Below are positions 26,060-35,700 of a DNA stretch of 64,000 nt, one piece after another; positions within the stretch are counted from its first letter, which is position 1, and each line of letters opens with the position of its first letter. This DNA comes from Gymnogyps californianus (lineage: Eukaryota; Chordata; Aves; Accipitriformes; Cathartidae): NCBI RefSeq assembly GCF_018139145.2, contig NC_059471.1, positions 80,994,520-81,058,519 on the forward strand, in the 5' to 3' direction. The position numbers were made by a program, and so were the translations under genes. The notes under the pieces are model-generated. The model made no database searches. It was not told where the DNA came from and saw nothing but the letters and a program-made list of their open reading frames with translations.

Positions 26060-29000
26060 GAACAGAAGAGACCTGAAGGGACAGAGCTCATGAGAAAATA
26101 TGTCCCAGTCTCTTATGATTTTATTCTGTTGGATATGGGAAAAGTAGCAAGCCCCAGCCTGCAGGATGAGTGTGATAGCTGGCCATCAGGACAATGATGA
26201 CGAAGGAGCCTTCGCTCGTGCCATTCCAGAAGACATCTATGATCACAGAGAAGTGACAATTTTTAGTTAGGTGTGAAGACAGTATAAAGGCCACACACAG
26301 GTTGGAAGATCTGGGAAATGGGAAATAAATTGAAAATAAGTACTCAACTAGAAGATGAGGATGGAGTTGTTATTACACACAATGAGATAACAGTTCTGAC
26401 TGGCTGCCATTTTCCAGCAATTGTGAGAAAGAAGTGGAGTGCCAAAATGAGGTTGGGATTTTTATGCAGAATTAAGGGCTTTTCCTGTGGACAGTAGGAA
26501 AGCTGGAACTTGTTATCTACAACCTACAGTGGGAAATGTTATCTACATTTTCTATGGAAAATATTGTGATATCAATTATGGACCTGGGTATAAGAGCATG
26601 TGTAATAGAGAAGATGTGTAGCTAGAACCTGTGATTATAAACACTGAAGATGGCAAGGGAGGGTACACGAAGAAAAGCTGCTTATGTAATTTTGAGTTAA
26701 TGGGAATAGGTGTGTCTGAGGAATGAGTGAATGTGTGAGCAATGTTTGTGGGTGGAAAAAAAATGGAAGGAAAGGAAAACAGGTGTGGAATGAAGGTGTG
26801 TGAAATAATGAGAATTGAGATGTGTATTATGTATATATGGAGAAGATATAAGTGAGACAAGGGACTGATGTAAATTTATGTAGATATACCTTTATATGAA
26901 ATATGATACATTGGCATTTGTGCAGATTGATTAAAATATGAGCTGCTAGCATTTAATTTCCTGTGGCAGACTTCTATCTCTTCTAAGTCAAAATCTTCGA
27001 TGTTATTACCTGTTCCATACTATGCAGGTCGTCTTTGTTTGGCAGAGGGGTTTCTTTCTGCAACCCAAACCAGAGAGATGCTGTGTTGCACCAGGTTCTC
27101 CATCCCTCTCTTTCCCTTTACCCTCTTGAAGCATGACAGACATTGAAGAGGAAGGAAAATAAAAGGGAGGGAGCAGCGACGCAGGCTCAGGAGGGTTTCA
27201 TTGTAGGGTAAGGATGGCACAAAATACATTGCAAATTAGTGCTTTGGCATGAAAACTACAGTGACTTTTTCAGGTTCTTCTCTTCTTGCCTTTTCACGTT
27301 ACTCAGAAATAATCCTTGGCTCCTGAATGCTTTGTTCATTTCCTCCCAAGGAACAGGCAGAAGGATGAGGTAACATCCGAGGAAGGGTACCATTCTGGCC
27401 TGAAAAATAATTGAGAGTTCCTGCCTGGCATCTTGGCATGAGCATGCTGCAGACAGAGGGAGTTTCTATTCTCGTGAGGCAACTGCTAGCCCTATCATTT
27501 CCTACTGGTTACTGTAGGCAGCTCTGTGCAGTCGGTCAGACTCTTGGAATCAGGTTTTTCAACACCTTTATTCACAAGCGTTTAAGAAGCCTCAGCTTCT
27601 AACTAAAGCTAATGATTTTTCTAGATACAGACAGCCTAAAAGTTAGATCTGAAGTCTAGGACAATTTTAAATCTGAGGTTTTTAGGACATGTTGTCACGT
27701 TTAGCCTGCAAACTTTGCCCAGGCAGAATCTAAGGATTTTTTTTCATGTTTGTTCAAGATTTAGGGAGATGTAACCTGTCAGTTGCAGAAGCAGCCACAG
27801 TGCACCTGAAAATCTCGGACCTGTCCTTTACGTAGTAGTATATGCATCCTCAACTGCATTTACAATGAGTCCATGAGATCCAGGCCACACTGGACATACA
27901 GCTCATGTTTTACACAGAACATATGCATCATAATTCTGCCTGAGAAATCACAGCCCAGCCAAGTCTTTTTCTGGCTCTAACCTGGAGCAATTTGCCAAAG
28001 TTAAGACAAGAATTTAGTCACAGGGCTATGAGCTGAGCAAAATGTTCCACACTCAATCCCACCATTTCCCCTCTTGCCCACTGCTGTGTTGAGCTCCCCA
28101 CCCCCATTTGAAATCTTTTTGCTGCCTCCATGGTCAGTCCCACACTGTTTCTGCAACCTCCATCTACAGGTTCTTCCCTGAAGCTTGACCCTCTCTTGGG
28201 ACTCTGGGGACTGATGAGGAAGAACCAGCCCATGTTGGAGGGCGATGCTGCACGTATCCTCAGCAGGGCTAATTAGTCTTGGTGGATTATTATAGCAACC
28301 TGGCTCTACTGCTTCCAGGTATTATGAACTAGTCCAGTGTCTTGGCATGGTGCTGTGCTGTGCAGACATTGTGCTAAGGTAATTGCTGCAAGGACATTAA
28401 AAGCAATGAAGGGAGAGTTGAGCTGTGGTGCACTGAGGACAGGTTTTTTTTCTTTTAAACAAGAAAATCCAATGTCCCAAAATGTTGTTAATATAGACCT
28501 GGGCCATTTGAGAATGCCTACCTCCGCTAAATAAAACCTCTGAAAATCTGGGAGACATACTTAAAATAATAGAAACTGCAACCACTGAAAAATGGAGAGT
28601 TTGTACCGTGCCTTAACTCTGCCCTCTTTGAAATATGCCTCAAAAACATCCGTAACACACAAGCAGCACCTTGCTCCTGGAGATACTGCTGAACTCTCAG
28701 GACCACACGAGACAGCCTAACACCCAGTGTTTGCTGAAGCAAACTCTCTGTTGAGATGAGCTGATCCAAACATAAGCTGTTGTGATTTTGAAGATCAGAT
28801 CTACAACCTCGCATTTGCTAAATTTTACACCTTTACCACATTTTTAATCTACTTCACCATTGCCCTCAGAGCTTCATACACTGCTTTGCTTTCATCACTA
28901 AACCCACATATTACTCTCTCCTATCCCACCTCACTGCTGACAGTAGCCCTGGTAAGAAGACTCCAGTCTACTACTATTGAAATAACCTATGAAACATAGG

Positions 29001-30133
29001 TAAAGCGGCTCATCTGTCCTATTATCTATACTGCCTCTCTCATGCACTGCTCTGTTCTTTGATAACTAATGGTTTAGGGCAGGGGAAAAGAGAGAGGGAG
29101 AAAGGCCTCAGAAGTCAGGAGCAAAAGTCCTCTAATTTACTGCATTTATAACCACACTGCAGCAATTAATGTTCATAGAGCTGTAACTTAAAACAGTGAA
29201 TGCAAGTGGAACATAATTGGAATTGCAACATAATCCCTGGCAGGGTATTGCCAATTTCAGGGGGCTGAGTTAAGGTTGTTTGTGAATATATTGTTAACTT
29301 CTTTCCTAGTTTTCAGGAGCTTAGCCTGCATTACCTTAACTCTTTATTTCCAGATTTTCAAAGGTTTAGCTGAAGTCAGCATCCTGGAAAGGCACGGAGT
29401 ACCACAGCCCAACTTTAACTCTGTTCTAACTAAGTTTTGGGGAATTTAATTCTAGATGGTAGCTGGAACTCTGCGTTGTGGTCTCCAGCAGGCTCAGGTC
29501 AAATCAGACACAGCTGCTTTCTGCTCTACAGGATGAGGTTAAGGGACCGGGTTGAGATGTCAAGTGAGTCAGACGTATAATTTTCCACCATCCATTATCG
29601 AAGTATCGGTACAGCATGATCGCTGTGACTCGTGTGGTCTTCAACACCTCTCCTCCATCATCTTTAGTGGCTCTGCAGCGGACCCCCGTCCCTTCCCCAC
29701 GTCCCTATGCACATCCAGATCGCTCAGCACCCCCGAGGCTTTTCGGGTGGGCACCGCGGGATGCATGACCCAGCGAGGGCCGGGCATGGCTCCCCTTTTC
29801 CTTCGCAGAGCACAGGCCCCGGGGCGGGACAGGCCGGGCCCCGGTGGGGCCTCAGCCACCTCTTCCCCCGGCCCCGGTCCAGGCCGGAGGGCTGCCGCCC
29901 TCTCTCCGTAGCCGACGTGTCTGGGTTTGGGCCCGGCTTCCGCGGCGCGGGGTGCGGCCGCCCGGCCGGGCCCTGCCGCTTCCCTCCTGCCCCGCAGGCC
30001 CGGGCCGCGCCGGGGGAAGGGGCCGGGGCGGAGGACCCTCCCGCCCCGTCCCCGGCCCGGCCCGGCCCTCGGCGGCGTGGGAACAGCCGGGCGGGGCGGA
30101 GGCGGGGGCCGGGCCCTGGCGGAGGGAGGGAAG

Positions 30134-30190
30134 ATGGCCGGGGCAGGCGCCGGGCGGGAGCGGGGGGAGGCGACGTCGGGGCGCTGCTGA
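30134..30190 (+). CDS. Upstream ORF 1 in the WWC3 leader (18 codons)
   Basis: ATG with a strong initiation context (A at -3, G at +4: aagATGGcc) opens an 18-codon frame rich in Gly, Ala and Arg, ending at TGA 30188-30190, 353 nt before the WWC3 ATG. The same bases form a YY1-like site, so the ATG may instead mark the transcription start and be bypassed. No protein homology; any role would be translational control. Confidence 0.3.
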   Translation: MAGAGAGRERGEATSGRC

Positions 30191-30328
30191 GCGGCGGGGC
30201 GGGGGCGCTCGGGCCGGCGGGCCGAGCTCGGGGGCTGGGAGCCGCGGCGGCGCGGGGCAGGTCCCGGGCGGGGTTAGGAAGCGCGGCGGGGCTGGTCCCG
30301 GCGCGGAGCGGGGCTGGCGCGGGGGAGG

Positions 30329-30391
30329 ATGAGCCCGGCGCGGCGCAGCCGGAGCCGCCCGGGTCCCGCTCCCTGCGGGGCCGCCTGTTAG
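30329..30391 (+). CDS. Upstream ORF 2 in the WWC3 leader (20 codons)
   Basis: ATG with A at -3 and A at +4 opens a 20-codon Arg/Ser/Pro-rich frame ending at TAG 30389-30391, 152 nt before the WWC3 start. It does not overlap the main ORF, so reinitiation is possible. Whether it is in the mRNA depends on the transcription start. Confidence 0.3.
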   Translation: MSPARRSRSRPGPAPCGAAC

Positions 30392-30396
30392 TGCTG

Positions 30397-30446
30397 GAGG
30401 AAGAGGAGGAAGAGGAGGAGGAGGAGGAGGCGGCGGCGGCGGGCGG
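30397..30446 (+). repeat. GAG/GAA then GCG trinucleotide tract in 5' UTR
   Basis: An uninterrupted purine (GAG/GAA)n block of about ten triplets passes directly into (GCG/GGC)n. The tract lies about 100 nt upstream of the ATG. In the main-ORF frame it reads as a poly-Glu then poly-Ala run, but it is upstream of the chosen start. Confidence 0.8.
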
Positions 30447-30543
30447 CCGCGGCCCGGGCGGGACGGGAGCTGCCCCGGCGGCGGCGGGCGAGGAGCGGGT
30501 TTCGGCCGGAGCTGGGCGGCGGCGGCCCGGCGGCGGAGCGGCC

Positions 30544-30752
30544 ATGCCGTGGTTGAGCGGCGGGCGGCGGCGGCGGCAGCAGCAAGTGGCGGCGGGACAG
30601 GGCGGCGGGCCGCCGGCGGGCGGGCAGCGGGGCCGGGAGAGCTCGGAGCTACCGCTGCCCGCCGGCTGGGAGGAAGCGAGGGACTTCGACGGGCGAGTCT
30701 TTTACATCGACCATAACACCCGGCAGACCTCGTGGATCGACCCCCGGGACAG
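30544..30752 (+). CDS. WWC3: WWC3 exon 1 (coding part), first WW domain
   Basis: First coding exon of a WWC-family scaffold. WWC proteins (KIBRA/WWC1, WWC2, WWC3) bind PPxY motifs such as those of LATS1/2 through tandem WW domains and restrain YAP in the Hippo pathway at the cell cortex. The exon gives 69 codons plus two bases. Residues 1-35 are low complexity (MPWLSGG, then an Arg run, three Gln and Gly/Pro-rich sequence). Residues 36-69 are a complete first WW domain with [15 protein letters not shown], the aromatic VFYIDHNTR core and TSWIDPRDR; key residues are W42, Y54, H57, W64 and P67. It ends AG|GTAAGG (30752/30753), splitting the Arg codon in phase 2 as in the family. Start choice: the ATG has G at -3, and the [11 protein letters not shown] opening fits WWC3 better than WWC1 or WWC2. 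The frame stays open well upstream (to 29707), so an N-terminal extension is not formally excluded. Later exons (second WW, coiled coils, C2) are outside the window. Confidence 0.87.
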
Positions 30753-30830
30753 GTAAGGCGCGGGAGCTGCCGGCGGACGGGGGAGATCCCGGGGGAAGGA
30801 GGGCCCAAGCCCGGTTCACCTCGCCGGGCG

Positions 30831-30942
30831 CCGGCCCCGCCGCCGAGGGGGAGAGGGCGCGGAGAGAGGGGGACGGGGAGGCCTCGAGAGGCCTCCCCGT
30901 CCCCCTCTCTCCGCGCCCTCTCCCCCTCGGCGGCGGGGCCGG
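30831..30942. repeat. Perfect 55-bp inverted repeat (2-nt spacer)
   Basis: Left arm 30831-30885 and right arm 30888-30942 are exact reverse complements over all 55 bases, separated only by 'ga' at 30886-30887. I paired every base; the first mismatch is 30830/30943. The arms are GC-rich and purine/pyrimidine-biased (gagggggagagggcgcgg...). The repeat begins 78 nt after the WWC3 exon 1 donor, so the pre-mRNA would carry a 55-bp perfect stem. A fold-back sequencing or assembly artefact is a serious alternative, since perfect palindromes in such GC-rich DNA are unstable and hard to read. Confidence 0.97.
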
Positions 30943-32743
30943 GCCCGTCGGCGACATTTTCCTTCCCCCGTCCGTGGCGGCGGGGAGGGTGTGGGCGGCG
31001 GGGCCGCCGGTGCCCCTGTCGACGGGGCGCTTCGCCTCGCCTCCCTTCGCCCCGAAGCGGGAAGGCGGGCCGGGGTTAGGGGAGCCCTGTCACACCGGCG
31101 CTCCTCGGCCGATGCGTGTGGAGACCTGAGGGGCAGCGCCCCTACCCCCAGCGGCTGACGAGTTTGCCGCCAGCGTTAATGTTAAATTAGATCGAGGAAA
31201 AAAGGGAATTAAGGCTTTTTTTTTGCCCGTGGTGGGTGCTCAGACCGAGCGTTGTCTCTGTGTGTGGGGAAGATGGGGAGGCAGGAACATACTGCCTCTG
31301 CTTATACTCCTCAAATGCTGAGCTAGACCCACGGTAACCGAATGGCTCGGCCATCCTGATTTATTAGCCGGGCTGAACTAATTGGCAGCAGCAGGCTGGA
31401 GGCATGCTGAAGTAATTTGGTAGATTACCTCCTCATAAAAGATAACGCTGCGCGGAGGTAAGCAAACCGGTAAATTCCTGCAGTTAATTTGACAAATACA
31501 CGGTCTGCTGTGAATTACCCGTCTGCTGCGTTGTTTCGGGATAGCGTTTTCATGTCTCTCGGGCCTGGTGGTGCGTGGTAAGATTGAGTTAGGCCTTTTC
31601 ATTTTAATTAGGGTGAATAAATACGGGCGGGTTTTATGTTTTTTGGTAGAATTGCATTATAAGCAATATGTAAGCGTCGTAGCTTAAAACTGGTGGAAGC
31701 GTGGACTGTCTGTAGCAGGTACTGCCCAGTAAATACAACCTCACTTGAAAGCATTCGCCTAAAAATTTCCACGCGGAGTTAGTGAACACAAGTGTCAGTA
31801 TTCTAGGTGTCTGCAAAATAAGAAACATATGTCTCTGTGTATACTTTTCTATATTAAACAATGTTTTTATAGTAAGTGAAAGTTGGACAAGGACAGTTTG
31901 AACCTCAGCCAGAGCTACCTTGCCAGAAATATGCCTGGAATGTTAAGCAGGCCACAGAAACATTTAAGCACAGTCTGGGTTAAAGACTGTAGTAATTTGA
32001 GCGATTCCTGCCGTCTTGCACAATGATACATAACTGTTTAAATGGCCTAAATATTTACCTACCAGATCAAGATCTTTTGTCTCGTTATTTAGATGTACTT
32101 GTGCATGCACATATTTTTTTGCTGAAGCATGAAATATCTGTTAGTATGCTTTGGACGGCACATTTTTCTCCATTAAAATGCATATACATGTTGTTAGCTT
32201 ACATGTAATATGCTGTTTTAAAGATAACCAATGACACAACAACGTATCTGTGGCTTCTCTGCATGTCATCCTTTCCATTAAATTTCAGAGGGTATGCAGT
32301 TTTGTCTTCTGGAATACCTTGCATACAGACAATAATGAAAAAGATTTCGCCATTTACTACAGTGTTTAAATTCAGTTACCGTTCAACTTAAATAGTATTG
32401 CTAAAATTATGACTTCATATTTTGAAGAAATAATTGAAATGCCACACGATGCTTGAAAATTTCTCTAAATATTTCACATCCATGTTTAAACTTAGATTTA
32501 TTTTTCACATTGGGTAAGAACAGGCTCTAGAGCAGAGATTGAGACATTTACATTGGGGCAGACAGAAAAGACATAATGTTTTCATGAGCACATATCAGTA
32601 GTTTCTACAGAATTCAAGTAGCAGGAGCTAGTGCAGAGTTAATCTCTGGTTGAGAATAGACTACTGTTGTTACTTTCGTGCGTGAGATGTCTGTGTTCTT
32701 CTTCATAGTGGAAAGTGACCAGTCTTTTTGGTTTTCATTGCAG

Positions 32744-32787
32744 CTATTCAGATTCCCGTGGGCAGCAGCAAAGTAGGAAAGGATCAG
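32744..32787 (+). other. Candidate 44-nt cryptic exon in intron 1
   Basis: A strong 3' splice motif (ctttttggttttcattgcag, ending 32743) and a fair 5' splice motif (CAG|GTTAGT at 32787/32788) frame 44 nt. Joined to exon 1 it would read through in frame, but 44 is not a multiple of three, so splicing on to a normal exon 2 would shift the frame. If used at all it would behave as a poison exon. No homology. Confidence 0.2.
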
Positions 32788-35700
32788 GTTAGTTGTGTTC
32801 TGCCAAAGTTTGGGAAAGAAAGGTCAGAGTAGCAGAGAAATGGTACTGAAGCTGTATTTTTGCAAAAAGAAGTTGAAAAAGTGGAGAGCAGAATAACCTA
32901 CTTGTATCATATGTACCTCAGCATTTTGAGTTTGATGCACAGTGACAGAGATCAGCCCCCCATTTCTGTGTTTGAGTGGTTTCATTTCTATCCAGGAGGA
33001 ATTGGACAAAACTGTGGGACCTCAGGCCATGCTGCACTTGATCAGCGCTCTCAGAATCGGCACCTCCAAGCTTTCCTATGGGCAGTAGTCTCATAAGCAT
33101 CCCCACAGGCTCCTCTTTCCCTGTAGCTGGCACTTAGTCGTTTGTTTTTCTTTTCAGCATTCCCCCTGAGATTTCTCAGCCTTTTGTATAGTTTGGTTAG
33201 TGAATTTAATTTGAAGCAGTTATTTGATTAAAAAAAAAACCAAAACAGAAATCTCCTGCCCCCCCAACGTTTTTCCCATTGAAGCCAAGAAGAGAAGGAA
33301 ATACTAATTGGAGAAGTTGAGGAAGGAGAAATGTGCTTTATGAAGGATTTTGGAGTTTGGGAGAGAGAAGGTGATGAGGGCAAGGGAGGTAAGTCAAAAT
33401 ACTACAGAGTGAGAAGGGATAAAGGACTCAGAAGTGGATACCTTATGATTTTCTATGGTAAGAAAAAGTGGAATAAATGAAGGAAAAAAGAGGGAGAATA
33501 GTAGAAGAGTGATAAAATGAGAAGGTTTGAGAAGCATCTTATCTTTGGTATCAAATCAGTGGTTAGGTTGGGGAAGATACTGTGTTGATCTGTGTGGATT
33601 GTGTGTAACGAATAGATTGTGGACGGTTGTCTAGCAGATCCCATAGATCTCAGAATGGAGCCATTCAGTACGTGTTTTCATCTTGCAGTAGTAGTCGTCT
33701 TTTATCTTAATAGATTGTAAGTTCTTCAAGGCAGCGGACTGCCGTTTTATCTTGTGTTTGCACAGTACTTGCTCTATTGAGATTCTAGTCAATAACTGGG
33801 GGTTGTAAATGATCTTATAAAGACTGACTATGTTTGTGGTTGATATTGGTGATCCTCGTGGCACCAAGGATCTTATTACTGTTGCTGTTTGTTACAAGCA
33901 TGTGTTTTCAAGTGATTAGAGCTTAGCCAAAACTGTTGCAGTTTGGCAAAAACTTTCCAAGCTGGTGAGTCTTGTTAGATCTGTTGTATGAGGAAACTTC
34001 ACCTAAAATACAGTGTTGGTTTTTTGGAACAACTAGGGGAGAGGGAGTGTTTCCTTCAGCTTCTTAATGTGAGTTGTCTTGTTTGAAGATTTAAATCATC
34101 TTGTTTTGGAGTGAGGATTTTAAACTTGTAAGGTGTAGGAGTGTTTTTGCATGGAGAAATCATCCATCTGGGCCAGTTTGGGAGGAATTGAAAAATCAGT
34201 ATGGGCTGGGTAAAGACTTAGATTTTAGCAGCTGCGTTTGCAGAAACTTCCTGCAAGCTGGACTGCTGGTATGTCAGTTGAAATCAGAGAGTTTTTCTGT
34301 CCTGTGTCCTCATCGGCATCTTAATTCTGAGACCTAAAAACTGCTTAATTCGAGCACAGGAGACAAACCCTGGCCTTGTAGAGGAGGTGGGTTGGAACAT
34401 GGAGTATGGGAACAAGTGGGGTTGGCCTTGGAATTTGATGGCGGGGGGAAATTTTGGTAGGTTGTGGAAAGCAAAGCAATCATGAGTTGGGGGTAGGGAG
34501 AAGGAGGATGGCACCTGAAGCCTGGGAAGAAAAAAGTAGGGGAACTGGACTGAAAACCAGTAGGGCAGGGAAAAACAGGTAAGAAGAAACCGGTCTGGTG
34601 AGGGTTCAGGGTGTGAGGGTGTCAGCTCTTTTCTTGGCTGTACAGGGAACCCCGAGGGAAAAGAAGGAGCACTGAGTTTGGATGAGGAACCTTCAGAGTC
34701 AGAAAATACGCATGTGAGGCAGCATGCAAAGTCTAGGTGAAGAAAGGAAGATAGTTGGAACGTGAAATATAAGAACTACGTATGAAATGCGAGGATGGGG
34801 GTCAGGAAGATAAGATGTGCTGGACAAGGAGACTGATGAGAAATCAGAATTGTAGAGATTGGAAATAAGCAGGAAAGGCTAATGGGCTTGAAACAAGGAG
34901 TCAACTTGGGAAAGTCACTGGGCAGGTATCTATGTTATTAGGGGTGCAGAGTAGAAATGCTCAAGTGAGTAATGGGTAGAAAAGTCCAGAAGTGCTGGCT
35001 GGTTTTTGCTGAACTATTTCAAGACTCCTCATTCTCATCATTTATTTGCTTTTGGCAAATGTCTGGATTACCCAGTTTGCCTCTTCTCTCTGTTGGGTAG
35101 GACAAAGACAGTCCATTACTACTGTTGTTTTCTCTGTTAGGGCAAGTGGCAAAGTGAAGTGTTCAAACCCGCGTGCCGGTGTGATACTGCACAATGCGAT
35201 TTCTCTTTCCCCAGTTTGGTTTTACAAAGGAATAGGAGATTGCAAGTAAGAAGCTTAAATCAAGAGAATATTCATGTCAGATATTCAAAGATAGAAAATT
35301 GCAGACTTAAGTCACTTTACTACTTCTTGTTTTGTATTAAGAGAGCATTTTTAGTGACAAACTACTTTTTCATGTATTTTCTTGCCTTATTTGATACACG
35401 GAGAGGAGCAACTCTGAGGCCAGATCGGAGGGCTGAGAAGTGATGAGAATCGCTTCTGAAGTTTTTTGCCCAAATTGGAAGATGTGCCTCTCTGTAGTGA
35501 GGCAAAGGATCTCTTGGCGCACCAGTGCATTATACGGTTAGAAAGGCAATGGCCTCTTTGTCAAGGCGAGAGAATATCTCCTAGAGTATTGGAATGTATC
35601 TGCCCAGTTGACATTACTCAGCAACCCAAAGACAATCAGAAGAAGCATTTAAATAAAGGTTTTTCACAAATAGTATTTTTCTAAGCCTGGCTTAAACCCC

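Larger units (their letters stand above)
22268..29674. other. Intergenic sequence upstream of the WWC3 island
   Basis: AT-leaning non-coding DNA with a promoter-like TATA/CCAAT pair at 22905-22950 and a low-complexity tract at 25951-26059, both listed separately. From about 26.4 to 26.9 kb the + strand is poor in C (GT/GA/A-rich), which creates a spurious Ile/His/Ser-rich frame on the other strand. No coding gene recognised. Confidence 0.45.
29675..31170 (+). promoter_or_regulatory. WWC3: WWC3 CpG-island promoter and 5' UTR region
   Basis: A 1.5-kb island with extreme GC content and very high CpG density surrounds the first coding exon. Numerous Sp1-type GGGGCGGGG boxes are present (for example near 30190), no TATA box is evident, and a YY1-like AAGATGGCCGG lies at 30131-30141. 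Transcription of WWC3 on the + strand probably starts within about 29.85-30.3 kb; the exact start cannot be read from sequence. The leader before the ATG at 30544 would be GC-rich, contains GAG/GCG triplet tracts, and holds two small upstream ORFs if transcription starts before 30134. Confidence 0.8.

Noticed and set aside
26576..26860. Ile/His/Ser-rich 94-codon - strand frame
   Set aside because: Produced by a C-poor, GT/GA-rich + strand tract. Low complexity and no start context or splice support.
30544..30752. Assignment of the exon to WWC2 or WWC1
   Set aside because: The WW domain alone fits any WWC gene, but the MPWLSGG-Arg N-terminus and the CLDN34-like remnant upstream point to WWC3.
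29724..30808. Long open frames on the - strand (273 and 318 codons) and a 162-codon + strand frame across the WWC3 CpG island
   Set aside because: They are Pro/Arg/Ala/Gly-only shadows of GC-rich DNA lacking stop codons. They have no domains and overlap the supported WWC3 exon.
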